From: Picocystis sp. L7
Lineage: Eukaryota > Chlorophyta > Picocystophyceae > Picocystales > Picocystaceae
Assembly: GCA_020975725.1 (NCBI GenBank)
Contig: QXJR01000014.1
Coordinates: 372,001 to 436,000 of the forward strand
Length of the DNA: 64,000 bases
Direction of reading: 5' to 3'
Part shown: positions 1 through 10,571 of the stretch, one piece after another
Position numbering within the stretch: position 1 is the stretch's first letter
How the letters are laid out: every line of letters starts with the position of its first letter
Translations under genes and position numbers: made by a program
The notes under the pieces: generated by a model
Told to the model about the DNA's origin: nothing
The model's input: the letters and a program-made list of their open reading frames with translations, nothing else
Database searches by the model: none

Positions 1-61
1 CCTGGTGGTGTCAGGCGCACCAGCGGACGTCCAGGAATCGGAGACGTGCGCAGGCGAGGCG

Positions 62-1411
62 ATGGGGAGCGTGGACGTGATGCAGGTGCTGAACGAAGAA
101 GACCTGCACTACATCTTGAAGACGGAACCGTCTTGGCGGCTGAAGAACCTAGGAAAGGTGAGCGACAGCGCCGACAACCTGGAACGGACGTTCCTGAGTC
201 CGGCCTGGCGGCGAGCTGCCACTATGGTGCGCGCCTGGCTGGAAGATGCAGGGATGCGCACTTGGATGGACGGGATCGGAAACATCCATGGAAGGATCGA
301 AGGAGAAGATCCAGATGCGCCAGCCATCGTGCTTGGATCGCACCTGGACACCGTGCTGGACGCAGGGATGTACGACGGTGCGTTGGGAGTGGTGCTGCCC
401 ATCTCTGCTGTGAAAGCGCTGCAGTTGGCCACCGAATACACGGGGAAGAAGCTCAAAAAGTCCGTGGAAATCATCGGATTCTCGGACGAAGAAGGGGTCC
501 GATTCCAATCCACGTTCCTGGGAAGCAGAGCTGTGGCCGGACACTTTCCACCAGAACTGCTACATGCCGTAGACAACAATCAAGTGACCCTGGCTGAAGC
601 TCTGAACGATGCAGGCCTCCTGGGGAAATGGGAAGCCATCCAATCCATCGCGATGGATCCAGACAAGGTGGCAGCGTATGTGGAAGTGCACATGGAGCAA
701 GGACCCCAGCTGGAGCGTCTCAACACCCCAGTAGGAATTGTAAATGCGATTGCGGGACAAAATCGTATACAGGTTAGGATGCACGGGGAACAGGGACACG
801 CAGGCACCGTGCCCATGCCAGGTAGAAGGGATACCGTGGCCGCCGCCGGAGAGGCCATCAACGAAATAGAAAAGCGATGTGGTGGAGGCAATCGAGATGA
901 TGCGACAAGCACCATACAGGACCTAGAAGATCAGCTTGTCTGCACTGTAGGTGAGGTGCTTGTTTGGCCAGGTGCCAGCAACGTGATTTCTGGGAACACT
1001 AATTTCAGCATCGATATACGTGCAAGAAGAGACGAGACGCGTCTCAAAGCTGTCGAGGATATTGTGGATGCCATCAACCGCTTGTGCGAAAGAAGGAAGA
1101 TGGACTGTGAGGTAGTGAGGAAGCACGAAGCTGCTGCTGTTGCTTGCCAGGACAGGATTTCCTCCTTGCTGGCAGCTGCATCGAAGGACATGATTGCTTC
1201 CTATCCAGGTAAGGGATGGTCGATTCCTCCTACACTCACGTCAGGGGCAGGGCATGATGCATTGGCCATGTCCGAGCTCACAGACATTGCCATGCTGTTC
1301 GTTAGATGCAGAGGTGGAGTCAGCCATTCCCCACTCGAACATGTTTCTGAAGAAGACATTGAAGCTGCAACGAGAACTCTCTTGATTTTTCTTCAACAAG
1401 AGTTAACATAA
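62..1411 (+). CDS. AAH: Allantoate amidohydrolase (allantoate deiminase), M20 family
   Basis: Predicted to hydrolyse allantoate to ureidoglycine, CO2 and ammonia in purine/ureide nitrogen recycling. The protein has the metal-ligand motifs of the M20 amidohydrolase group in order: GSHLDTV near residue 92, an AGMYDG aspartate shortly after, GFSDEEGVRF near 139, HMEQGP near 210, the MHGEQGHAG dimerisation-domain segment near 240 and SGAGHDA near 394. The C-terminal VRCRGGVSHSPLEH matches plant allantoate amidohydrolases as I remember them. The first in-window ATG is at 62, giving about 449 aa. The frame stays open to the window edge, so the true start, and an ER or plastid targeting peptide, may lie upstream. 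Ureidoglycolate amidohydrolase or N-carbamoyl amino-acid hydrolase are the alternatives. It is convergent with VIPP1 about 115 bp downstream. Confidence 0.85.
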   Translation: MGSVDVMQVLNEEDLHYILKTEPSWRLKNLGKVSDSADNLERTFLSPAWRRAATMVRAWLEDAGMRTWMDGIGNIHGRIEGEDPDAPAIVLGSHLDTVLDAGMYDGALGVVLPISAVKALQLATEYTGKKLKKSVEIIGFSDEEGVRFQSTFLGSRAVAGHFPPELLHAVDNNQVTLAEALNDAGLLGKWEAIQSIAMDPDKVAAYVEVHMEQGPQLERLNTPVGIVNAIAGQNRIQVRMHGEQGHAGTVPMPGRRDTVAAAGEAINEIEKRCGGGNRDDATSTIQDLEDQLVCTVGEVLVWPGASNVISGNTNFSIDIRARRDETRLKAVEDIVDAINRLCERRKMDCEVVRKHEAAAVACQDRISSLLAAASKDMIASYPGKGWSIPPTLTSGAGHDALAMSELTDIAMLFVRCRGGVSHSPLEHVSEEDIEAATRTLLIFLQQELT

Positions 1412-1526
1412 AGTTGGGAGCCATAATAACACAGGGCCTGCAAGGCCGAACTGGGAGGATCAATTGGTTAATGAAAAACCCTAAATTATTTCAACATGAA
1501 AGCACTTGCTGCCAGCTCATCTCAAA

Positions 1527-2437
1527 CTATAATTCATTGGTCTTATTGCGCAAATCCTCCAGCTCTCTATCAATCTGTGCCTCAGACTGCCGTCCACTGG
1601 GCAGCTCCCCCTTCACCTGCTTCTTTGGTCCATCTCCGAGCAGATTCGACTTGAGCTCTTCCAGTTCAAAATCCACATCGTCACGGGCCTCCAGCATCTT
1701 GAATTCTTTCGAGATACCATCGCCTGAAAGCATTGTTGCAGCTTCTGCTTCTGCTTCCATGGATAGGACCTTCTCCTCCATCTTATCGAAGGCGGCCAGG
1801 GCATTGCTTGTACTCAGACCAGCGACCATATCGTTCACTTTCCTGGATGTCTTAGCTGACGCGGCCCTTGCCTTCAGAGTGTCCTTCTTGGACTTGGCTT
1901 CGGCCAATTTACTCTCAAGAATCTTCATGTTTTCAATGAGTCTGTTCACAGCTTCCTTCTGCGAGTCCATTTGTCCTTCCAGTGCCTTGGCATCATCTGC
2001 GTAGGCTTTTCGCCGTTTCAAGGCCTCTTTTGCGAGTCCCTCGTCCCCTTTTTGGAGAGCGAGTTGCGCCCGTCTGTACCATTCATCTGCAGTTTGGCTT
2101 GCTTGCTTGTACTTGTTTTCAAGTTGTTTCTGAGAAGCCATAACCTGCGCTGAAGCCTGCCTCATTTTAATCAGGTCCTCTTGCATCTCGGTCACAGTCT
2201 GCTCGAGCATCTTTTCAGGGTCTTCCGCAGCACTCACTGCAAGACGTCACGATGAGGTCAGCAAAGGTTCGCTGGGAATTGTGTGTCTTTTCTAAATGCG
2301 GCGGTGTCGCCGCTTCCCGTACCGATGGAGTTGGCGTAAGACTTGAGAACTCTCGAAATCCTTGCGAAGAGATTTGCCTCCGTCTTGACTGCGTAACAAC
2401 GTCCAACGTTTCTTCTAACCTGTGGAGATGTCTGCAT
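1527..2437 (-). CDS. VIPP1: VIPP1/IM30, plastid ESCRT-III-like membrane remodelling protein; two exons
   Basis: PspA/IM30 family protein that polymerises on the inner envelope and thylakoids and supports thylakoid formation and repair. Exon 2 (2236 down to 1527) encodes nearly all of the coiled-coil PspA domain, including EDPEKMLEQTV, DLIKMRQASAQVMASQKQLE and EWYRRAQLALQKGDE. Exon 1 (2437 down to 2323) encodes a short basic N-terminus and the amphipathic helix NLFARISRVLKSYANSI. A GT-AG intron of 86 nt (2322 to 2237) with donor GTACGG and acceptor TTGCAG restores the family-typical run from SYANSI to VSAAEDPEK across a split valine codon. The start is the first ATG in exon 1. The predicted transit peptide is only about 20 aa, so an additional upstream exon cannot be excluded. 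The C-terminal extension typical of VIPP1 over PspA is present. Confidence 0.9.
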
Positions 2438-3981
2438 CAACGCTTTCCTATCCACTTTACGACCGTAGGAGTGCGACCGCGAAGCATCCGCTCGTCAGTA
2501 CTTGCGATCAACTCGGGACACCTCCGAGGTGGCCGAGCACCTCATTCGTGCCTAAGGAAGCGCGTGTAACATCCATGTCGGCTGTTCAACGTCCCTTCGA
2601 AAAGCACGAGCACGATCCCGCGCATGTGCGAAGGCGCGTTCGCCATCTATCGACGGCGATTTCGCGTGCTTCCTCCTTCCCTCCCGTCGTGCTCGGTCCG
2701 CTCGTGTCGCCTGGCGCACCTCTTCCGCGGCAAAACGAGCTCCTTGCTGCTCCTGACACCGTCCTGGTCGCACGTAGGGTCGCCATGGCTCCGAACTGTC
2801 GCCGAGCTTGCGTGCAGACAACGCAACGTCGACGCGATCTGCGTCGAAGTGATCGCGATGGATCGACCGGTGGCATTTCGGCCGAGCACCGAGGACCGCC
2901 AAAGACCGTGTATGGACAGCAATCGACACGGTCTTTGGACGGTCCTTTCGTGAAGGGGCGAGAACCGAATCTCGATGGAAGGGTTGTGGGAGGATGCCCA
3001 CGTGGAGGTACAGTGGAGGGACGGGGATGGACCCACGCGAACGAGACGTCGCCAATGGCAAAGGATGGCCCAGCGGATGGAGGGTGGAGATTTGCCAATT
3101 GTGAATGAGCGAGGTCCCGTGAACCCACAAGATCCTTGCAAAAACGTGCCCCCAACGCTCGTCCTATAGTCTTGCGACGTGATTGCGTCCCTTTTTGGGA
3201 AGTTCCGATCCCATCGCACGCCGGTCCGTGGAAACATCGTGGATTGTGACCGACAAGGGACTCGACGCGCCAAACTCCAGTGTGGAGAAGACAAGCCCTC
3301 TCCATTCCGGTTGGATCCACGGTCCATCGATTCTCTCATTCGTTTTCGCGAAAGGTATGTGCAAGCGGACAATTAGAAAAGGCTCGGTTTGATGCTTTTT
3401 TCCATGCCGCGACCTCAAGGATGATACGTTCCACTATGTGTCGTGTAGAAGAGCGTGCCTCTCACTAGCACCGGGGTCGAATGGCGTCTTGAAGTGCGAA
3501 AGCAAATCAAGCCATGCAACCCCCAACGCATCCCTGTCCATCCATCACACTCCTTTCTTATCCCACCCGCGATCGTGGAAGCTCCACGTGATATTGGGCA
3601 GGCCACGATCGTGGGGTCTACGATGCGAGCCATCGTGGGCTAGGTGCGCACACGCACAAGCGTTCAAGGAGGTGCCACATCGGGCAAAATTTGAGAGGAC
3701 ACCCGGCCGTGATGCTTTGGGTTGGCCAACCCATTCGCTTCACGAAGGTGCTCGGGGAGACACGCCAAGGTGCATGGTGGCACTTGGTGCAACGCGAACG
3801 ACCGAGTCCACGGTCGACAGGCATGGAGAGGCCAACCACTGTGTACGGGAAAGCGGGGAAGTAGTCCGGGTCAAGGTCAGAAACAGTAGGGCAGAAGGGA
3901 CGAAATAGAAGGGGGGGTGGGGAATCTCACCTGGTTGATGCCGGCAGACCCGAGGCGAAGGGAGAGGCGTCGGAGCGGCAA
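2438..3981. other. Divergent intergenic spacer between VIPP1 and the HD-domain gene
   Basis: About 1.5 kb with GC-rich overlapping open frames on both strands but no recognisable protein. It holds a 12-bp perfect inverted repeat at 2899-2910 and 2927-2938. It probably contains both promoters and 5' leaders. Confidence 0.5.
2899..2938. repeat. Inverted repeat, 12-bp arms, 16-nt loop
   Basis: The arms CCAAAGACCGTG (2899-2910) and CACGGTCTTTGG (2927-2938) are perfectly complementary and lie in the VIPP1/HD-gene divergent spacer. It could be a dyad binding site, an RNA hairpin or a mobile-element footprint. No function is assignable. Confidence 0.6.
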
Positions 3982-4545
3982 ATGGACTCCCTCGGCGCAC
4001 GTAAACTGCTGGAGCTGTACGGACTCTGCACGCGTCTGAAACGCACCAAAAGGACGGGATGGGTGCGTCGAGGCGTCCGAGAACCTGAGTCGGTGGCCGA
4101 TCACATGCACCGAGCCTCGATCGTCGCACTGACGGCGGGAGAGTGGGAAGGAGTGGACACCTCCAAAGCAGTGAAGATGGCCGTGGTACACGACCTCGCC
4201 GAAGCGATCGTTGGAGACATTGCACCTTCAGATGGTATAAGCAAGGAGGAAAAACATCGGAGGGAAAAAGCGGCCATGGACGAAATGACCTCTCTGGTGT
4301 GTGGAGAACAAGCCAGAAAGGAACTCATGGCTCTCTGGGAAGAATACGAGATGGGGCAAACACCCGAGGCAATGTTCGTCAAAGATATCGACAAACTGGA
4401 AATGATACTCCAGGCCACGGAATACGAAGAAGAGCAAGGGATCAATCTACAGGACTTCTTCGATTCTACGAAAGGGAAGTTCCAAACAGATACTGGGAAG
4501 GTGCTTGCTGAGGAGGTCAACCGTTCGAGAGACACCCGAAAATAA
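3982..4545 (+). CDS. HDDC2: HD-domain 5'-deoxynucleotidase, HDDC2/YGK1/YfbR-like
   Basis: A 187-aa single HD-domain metal-dependent phosphohydrolase. The metal-binding pattern is visible as an early H in ESVADHMHRA near residue 40, the HD dyad in VVHDLAEAIVGDI near 70, and the late D in FVKDIDKLEMI near 135. Length and motif spacing match the HDDC2/Ygk1 family, whose members dephosphorylate 5'-deoxyribonucleoside monophosphates. There is no targeting peptide, so a cytosolic location is likely. The ATG at 3982 is the first in frame and starts the conserved MDSLGARKLLELYGLCTRLK segment. It is convergent with the membrane-protein gene that ends at 4569, leaving only about 23 bp between stop codons. 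Confidence 0.85.
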   Translation: MDSLGARKLLELYGLCTRLKRTKRTGWVRRGVREPESVADHMHRASIVALTAGEWEGVDTSKAVKMAVVHDLAEAIVGDIAPSDGISKEEKHRREKAAMDEMTSLVCGEQARKELMALWEEYEMGQTPEAMFVKDIDKLEMILQATEYEEEQGINLQDFFDSTKGKFQTDTGKVLAEEVNRSRDTRK

Positions 4546-4568
4546 AGCAGAAGCTTCTCAAACACACA

Positions 4569-6080
4569 TTAGAACAAAGCAGGCCTGTCACATGCCTCCA
4601 GAACGATGCCATGCTCCTGCGACCTTGATGGGCAGAAGAATATTGACATCAAGTAGACGTAGTTAAGGGGTACGAAAATCAGCAAGATCAATGCAGCCAG
4701 CCAAGTCAACAGCCTCTTTCCCCGCGTCTTCCAGGCCCTTGCCATGTGTAATCCATTGTAAAGTGAATCCACAATCATGCTCACGTAGAATCCTATGAGA
4801 ACTGTGATGAGCTGAATGGAATAACTCAGCCAGAGTGTTTTCGTGTCGCTCAAATTGCCTGAAGCATCTGCCACTTTTGCGAAGGTATACAATGCAGCTG
4901 TTGCAGGGATTGCTACAGTCTCGCAGATGATGTTCACGAACCGCATCCAGATGGCAGTGTCAGTGCTCTCTTTGGTGGAGAGCAAGGCATCGGCGAGCCT
5001 CTGTCCGTAGTGGACAGTGTAAATCCAATTGTCCCCATCTCGAGCAGAAAGCGTTGAGATGAGCCCATAAATGACCAGCAGCAAATTGAAGGCCGCAACA
5101 CTGCCCACAGCTTCGAATTGGACCAGCAAGAAACGCCCATAAATTACCCTCCAAACAACGGGAAGAAGCAGGAGCGAACCTTGGACTCCAGGCTTGCTTT
5201 TGGTACATTGCCTCGCAGCCACTCTGAAAGCAATAAGTGTGCTTTCAACCGACACAGGAAAGATAACAAAGCGCAGAATCGACAGAGAAAAGGCACCTAC
5301 GTATCGTGTGATAGCCAGGGGGAAAAACTCAAGGAGGAGGGCAGAGGAAGCAGCTTGCAGCATTTGTGAGAAGACCCACAGTTGCTTGAGTGATCGTTGC
5401 CCTGATTTACGAACAAGCCTAACACCTACCATAATGTTTATATAGATCCATGATACTGATATTATACCAGTAGCCACCAATTCCAGCCCTGCTTGGGTGA
5501 CTGCAGTAAGGACCAGAGAAATCGCCAGGGCACTCAAAAGCCTTGCCTTGTCCCCCTTCACAAAGAAAGTCTTGCCGTATAAGATAAAACCTATCAGTGG
5601 GTTGTATAAACCCATCGGGAAGAGAATGTACAGCACGTAGGTGAGGAGGGCGTGCAGCGCCAAAACGGGAAGGTGCCAGCCTTTCCAGAGTATTTTACCC
5701 GACAGCTGTGTGCATTCATTGACGTGGTCTTCAAGGTTTTCATCCGTAGAGCCATTCAAGTCGCACACACCACCACCATACACTTGCCATCTTCTAAGTT
5801 GTACGGTAGCCACTGCAACTCCTGCAAGCAGTCCGCTGTACAAGATGATATTGAAGAACACCAGGGTATGGTCCTTCAGAAACCCGAGCATCCCCTCAGA
5901 CTCCACCCATTCGTATACTTGGTGATGATAATCGATGGAATCTTCACTGTCCATAGGGCGCACGACCCTGAGCCTTTTCTTCTCCTGCCACCATTCTTGC
6001 ATCTTTTCCCACACTCCCATGGTTCTCAGGCAGCCTCGTCTGGGCACCTCGTGCATCTCGACCCCATCTTTCCATCCCAT
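4569..6080 (-). CDS. Multi-pass membrane protein of unknown family
   Basis: A 503-aa protein with a charged N-terminal region of about 65 residues followed by roughly nine to ten hydrophobic segments. The first TM is near residues 75-95. Several pairs follow, including FNLLLVIYGLISTL and a C-terminal LLTWLAALILLIFVPLNYVYLM. A hydrophilic loop near residues 105-125 contains two cysteines and could be lumenal. I recognise no transporter, channel or enzyme signature. The start could be the ATG at 6080 or the methionines at residues 21 or 43, since the N-terminus looks poorly constrained. It is divergent from ATG7 with about 280 bp between start codons, so a shared promoter is likely. Confidence 0.6.
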   Translation of the reverse strand: MGWKDGVEMHEVPRRGCLRTMGVWEKMQEWWQEKKRLRVVRPMDSEDSIDYHHQVYEWVESEGMLGFLKDHTLVFFNIILYSGLLAGVAVATVQLRRWQVYGGGVCDLNGSTDENLEDHVNECTQLSGKILWKGWHLPVLALHALLTYVLYILFPMGLYNPLIGFILYGKTFFVKGDKARLLSALAISLVLTAVTQAGLELVATGIISVSWIYINIMVGVRLVRKSGQRSLKQLWVFSQMLQAASSALLLEFFPLAITRYVGAFSLSILRFVIFPVSVESTLIAFRVAARQCTKSKPGVQGSLLLLPVVWRVIYGRFLLVQFEAVGSVAAFNLLLVIYGLISTLSARDGDNWIYTVHYGQRLADALLSTKESTDTAIWMRFVNIICETVAIPATAALYTFAKVADASGNLSDTKTLWLSYSIQLITVLIGFYVSMIVDSLYNGLHMARAWKTRGKRLLTWLAALILLIFVPLNYVYLMSIFFCPSRSQEHGIVLEACDRPALF

Positions 6081-6358
6081 CTTTCACGTTTCTAGATGTC
6101 CTCAATTATCTAGCAGCTTCTAGTCCCCCTTGTAGCGCACGAGCGAGGTCAGATTCCGCGACACCGCTTGCACATGTCTGTCCCACATGCGACCACGGTC
6201 TCGACCCCCCTCCAGTTCAAAACCATTTCACAACCGTGTTGTCCCCCACGGATCGGTTCCACCTCCTCGGTTCACAACGTGTTGCCAAGGTCTCTTTTTC
6301 ACAACTCCTTCACAACTGCCAAATTCCTGGTCAGGCGCGTTCGTCCAACTCGGCGGCG

Positions 6359-8375
6359 ATGGACGCGCGCGCCACGCGCACGTTGCTGCAATTCCAGCCG
6401 CTCTCGAGCGGTGCCGTGGACGCCGAGTTCTGGCACACCCTGCACCGCCAGAAGCTGCAGGTTCAGCAGCTGTCGGAAGAGGCGATCCAGCTGGTCGCGT
6501 CCATCCAGCCGACGGTCCGCAACGCGCTGCCCGCCACACTGCACGTGGAAGCTGCATCTCTGATGGGTGCTTGTGACATGGAAGAAGGGAGGATGAAGGT
6601 TCCTGGGTTGCTGGTTAATTTTAACACAGCCTCCAAGTTTGCCAGCAAGGCCCCACGGGAAGAGGCGTTCCGAAACGTCGTGGACCAGATCTGGGAAGAC
6701 GTGCAGTCTGGAGCGGCGATCCGAGATCCCTCCAAGCTATCAAGATTCCTACTCGTCACATTTGCGGACTTGAAGAGCTTCCAATTCCACTACTGGTTCG
6801 CCTTCCCAGCGCTCAAACCTCCGGAAAATTTCATGGCCACCAAACCGATCCCTTTCCAACAACTTCACTCGATCAATCCAAAACTGATAGATTCTTGTAG
6901 AAAGCACACCTCTGAAATGGCCTGGGCACTGCACATCTCAGAAGAGTCAGAAGTTATAGATGGGATGCTTTCCGACTTTTCGTCTCTCCAAGAAAAGTTC
7001 GGTCAGGTGTATGTGGCTTTCGCGGATCCTTCACTGGACGAGAATGCTGCAGGCTGGACCCTACGCAATCTGCTCATTTTACTGCAGCGGTGGTGGGTCC
7101 AAAGGAGAGTCAAGCTGATCAGCGTACGTTACTGCCGTGGAAGACCTGATCTAAACTCGAGCTTAGTCTTGGAGGTTGATCTTCCGGATTTCCCATCAAC
7201 TTTCCATGCCGAGCAGGCTCCAAGAGCGGCGGGGTGGGAAAAAAAACCGGGCTGGAAAGTTGCTTCCCAGGAAAGTGGACCTCAGCTCCTCCATGGATCC
7301 TGCTAAACTTGCCTCTGCGGCCGTGGACTTGAACCTGCAATTAATGAAGTGGAGGGCTGCGCCCGGCTTAGATATTGAACGTGTGGCAGGCCTGAACTGC
7401 TTGATCCTGGGTGCGGGCACGCTTGGATGCACTGTTGCTCGTGGATTGGTAGCATGGGGCGTTCGGAATGTAACTTTCGTGGACGCGGGACGAGTCTCAT
7501 ACTCTAATCCGGCAAGGCAATCTCTCTATACCTTTCAAGACTGCCTCGAGGGCGGTCGTCCAAAGGCAGAGTCTGCGGCAGCACACCTCAAGGAAGTCTT
7601 TCCAGGGGTTTTAGCAAAGGGTATCGAAATGACCATACCAATGCCTGGGCATTTGATCATAGAAGAAGAACTTGGTGCGACTGTTGACAGCATCAATAGG
7701 CTTGACAAATTGGTCGAGGCTTCAGATGTTGTCTTCCTTCTCACAGACACGAGGGAGAGCAGGTGGCTCCCAACTCTGTTGGCCACGGCGCACAATAAGA
7801 TCACCTTGGACTCAGCCCTAGGTTTTGACAGCTTTTTGGTCATGAGGCATGGTGAAAAACCATCACACACGAGCAAAGAGAGGCTGGGCTGTTATTTCTG
7901 CAACGATGTGATTGCCCCGGTCAACAGCACGGTAGATCGTACCCTTGATCAGCAATGTACCGTTACACGGCCAGGATTAGCATCAGTTGCTGGTGCCCTT
8001 GCGGTGGAACTGATGGTATCGATTGTGAGTCATCCAGAGGGGATTGGTGCACCCGCGCACACCTCTTCTGGAGGAACAATGAGTGTCATGTCACGCATTG
8101 ATTCGTCATCTCCTCTGGGAGTGGTGCCACATAGTATCCGTGGATCGTTTCACAACTATGTCCAACAAAGCTTGACAGGCTTTGCCTTTCCAAGCTGCAC
8201 TGCTTGCAGTTCAACGGTCGTGGAAAAATACGAAAGCTTTGGCGTTGAATTCGTCATGACTGCGCTCCAAAATCCTGCAAGTCTTGAAGAACTGACGGGC
8301 CTGGCAGAGGTTCATGCCATGGCTGATGCCGCAAGTGTCGAATGGGACGTTGATACATCAGATCCAGATGAGTAA
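6359..8375 (+). CDS. ATG7: Autophagy E1-like enzyme ATG7, with one frame discrepancy in this sequence
   Basis: ATG7 activates ATG8 and ATG12 for conjugation during autophagosome formation. The N-terminal domain (6359 to about 7246) contains LLQFQPLSSGAVDAEFWH and FHYWFAFPAL, typical of the ATG7 N-terminus. The C-terminal E1 domain (about 7247-8375) has the nucleotide-binding GAGTLGC motif, NPARQSLYTFQDC, and the catalytic cysteine in LDQQCTVTRPGL. The two halves lie in different frames. The switch falls at a run of eight A's at 7239-7246, and deleting one A from the reading would give continuous homology. A homopolymer sequencing or assembly error is the simplest cause. Programmed frameshifting or a recent mutation are alternatives. 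The start at 6359 matches plant ATG7; upstream frame extension is probably 5' leader. Confidence 0.88.
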
Positions 8376-8407
8376 GTTAAGCAAATTTCCATCAGCTTCT
8401 GTGCAGT

Positions 8408-9937
8408 TCATTTGGAAGTTTTGATGAAGAGCTGAGGCACAGTTTCAGGCAAGTAAAGCGTTCCGTTGGCGAGGTCTTTTAGCCTGATTCCTTCTAAGTT
8501 GATTGTGCCTTCGTGCAGCGGTAGCATTTCTACCAAAGCGAAGCTAGCATCTTCCCGAGCTACCTTTCCCAACTGCCGTTTGCTCTGCAACCATAGCAAG
8601 GATTTGCAGGGATTGTCATTTTCTGTCGGCGTTGCAAAGAGAAGTTCTATGTCGATATCTTGCTTCGAGAGGTTGGTGACCTGAAGGGCAACAGAAACGG
8701 GTTTCGCCTGCGGCACGCCCAAGTTTGTGTCTGCCAGCCCAACTGCTCTAGCGTTCAATACAATACCCTGCATGACCCTAGGTCTCCAGCCTAAGACTTG
8801 TCTATAAATAAAGTCATCATGGTACTTGAAACTCCCACAGGTCACCACTGCAAAGTACTTTCCTTCTTGCTCAAAAGTGGTGGCTGTATTGTCATTCACA
8901 ACAACTGGCTTATATGCCAAAGAATATTCTTCTCCAGGACGAAGAGTAGGCAGGGTTGCTCCAGCCTGATGCAGGGGGATGGCTGCTATTTGTAGGGGCA
9001 GAATGGACGGATTTTCTGGTTCATGTTCGAAACGAGCATCCGAAAGATCGATCACACCTGCTGCACCAAGGTACGATGGGAGAGTGTTCCGAACTTTCAA
9101 TGCTACGACAGTTTCTAGCTGTATCTCCAATTGAGTACTCTGAATGGACAGGGGTTTGTATACTTGCACTTTCGTCTGCCAGAAGCGCACGGGCAGGAAC
9201 TTTTTGCGCCCTCCAGAAACAAAGGATCTTCCCATGGATGACATGACTTTCTCCATCGAAGACGAGACCTTGTCTTCAGTGATGCCATCATGAGACTTGT
9301 AGGATTCGGAGGGTACGTTCCTGCCATTGCCCACATCCCACGCCTTGCTCGTTTCTTTCTCTTCCAGAGTGTGTGGGGTAGAATAGGACGTTTCCGACCT
9401 GGCTGCAGGTTGACACTGCACGACGTTCAGCCAGAACGTGGAACCTGTTTTCTTCATCCTCCGTTCTTTGTTAGGAAGAACTAAAAAACTCACCTTCGCA
9501 AGTAGAGAACCGTCCCGTTGTTCCTCCACAGAAAGCAGCTGCTTGGCAAGGCCTGCGGCGTGCGTGTGGTCTGTAGGTCCTCGGTCGTAATCCACCGGTT
9601 CGCATCCACTTCCATCATCCCCTCTCTCCTCAGCAAACGCCTGATTTTGTTCTTCGTCTGGAACTGGATTCATATTCACGTAGAAGAGAGATTGTTTCAT
9701 GCTTTCCAAAGCATGTTCCTCCTCGTTCGTTCCACTTTGGTTCCCCTTCGCCGGTCGTAGTTTCAGTCCCAAGACCGCCTCCTCTCCGAGGATCAGGAAT
9801 TCCTTCTCTCCTTGTGCGGATGAACCTCTCCTGTTCACCAAGACCAACTCGCCGTCGAGCTTCTTCCCGTCTGCAGCACGCACATCTGCGCGCATCCTCG
9901 CCTCGTCGACGCCGAAGTGGCGGATGGCGTTGGCCAT
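8408..9937 (-). CDS. Unrecognised 509-aa protein, probably beta-sandwich trafficking-type
   Basis: A single-exon gene with no transmembrane segment or targeting peptide. The central part is low-complexity and charged (residues about 60-220). The C-terminal half (about 260-509) reads as alternating beta strands, for example VSVALQVTNLSKQDIDIELLFATP and LVEMLPLHEGTINLEGIRLKDL. This resembles the Ig-like domains of TRAPP accessory subunits such as TRAPPC13, TRAPPC11 and TRAPPC10, but I see no decisive motif, so the resemblance is only a hint. The ATG at 9937 is the first in frame. It is convergent with ATG7 (32 bp between stops) and divergent from TAF10. Confidence 0.6.
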   Translation of the reverse strand: MANAIRHFGVDEARMRADVRAADGKKLDGELVLVNRRGSSAQGEKEFLILGEEAVLGLKLRPAKGNQSGTNEEEHALESMKQSLFYVNMNPVPDEEQNQAFAEERGDDGSGCEPVDYDRGPTDHTHAAGLAKQLLSVEEQRDGSLLAKVSFLVLPNKERRMKKTGSTFWLNVVQCQPAARSETSYSTPHTLEEKETSKAWDVGNGRNVPSESYKSHDGITEDKVSSSMEKVMSSMGRSFVSGGRKKFLPVRFWQTKVQVYKPLSIQSTQLEIQLETVVALKVRNTLPSYLGAAGVIDLSDARFEHEPENPSILPLQIAAIPLHQAGATLPTLRPGEEYSLAYKPVVVNDNTATTFEQEGKYFAVVTCGSFKYHDDFIYRQVLGWRPRVMQGIVLNARAVGLADTNLGVPQAKPVSVALQVTNLSKQDIDIELLFATPTENDNPCKSLLWLQSKRQLGKVAREDASFALVEMLPLHEGTINLEGIRLKDLANGTLYLPETVPQLFIKTSK

Positions 9938-10571
9938 GTCCCATTCATCGATACGATCGGAAGACCTATCGATCGGTACATCGAGACGTCCAAAAGGTAT
10001 CGATGACCGGGTGGATCCTTCCCCTGGACGAGGCTACAGGGGCGGAAGGGCGGGTTTCCACGCCACTTTTTTCGGTCGTATCGATGGTTTTCGAGTTTCG
10101 ATCGAGATCTCCCTTCCATCGTTTCGATTCGGCGGATGCTCGGGTCCCACTCCCACTGGTTGTTGGAAAACCCAAGTCGTCCTCATCTCCATCTATCGGT
10201 TGGGAAAGGTTCGTCCCACCGAGGCATGGGGTTTGGAAAGGGTGGGTCTGAACCGGATGGATGGGTTTGGATCCATGGATGCGGGAGGATGGGGATCGGT
10301 TTGCGACCGTGGAGGGTCTGGGACGACGGATGGGAACGGATCCATCTCCATCCATTTCCTTGACGACCTTGCCTGGATAGCATCCGAATCCGCCTTCCCC
10401 ACGTCCAAAGGGACCCTCCCACACGTCCCCTGTCACACCCAGTCGGGATCTCCCGAACCCCCCCCGGGAGAGAAGAAACTCCCTCGGGGAGGGGAGGGGA
10501 GGACCTGCCCCCGAGCAGGTCTCCGGATGGACCTCTCCACGACACGGTTTTGGGGGTGGGTGCCTGGGGGA

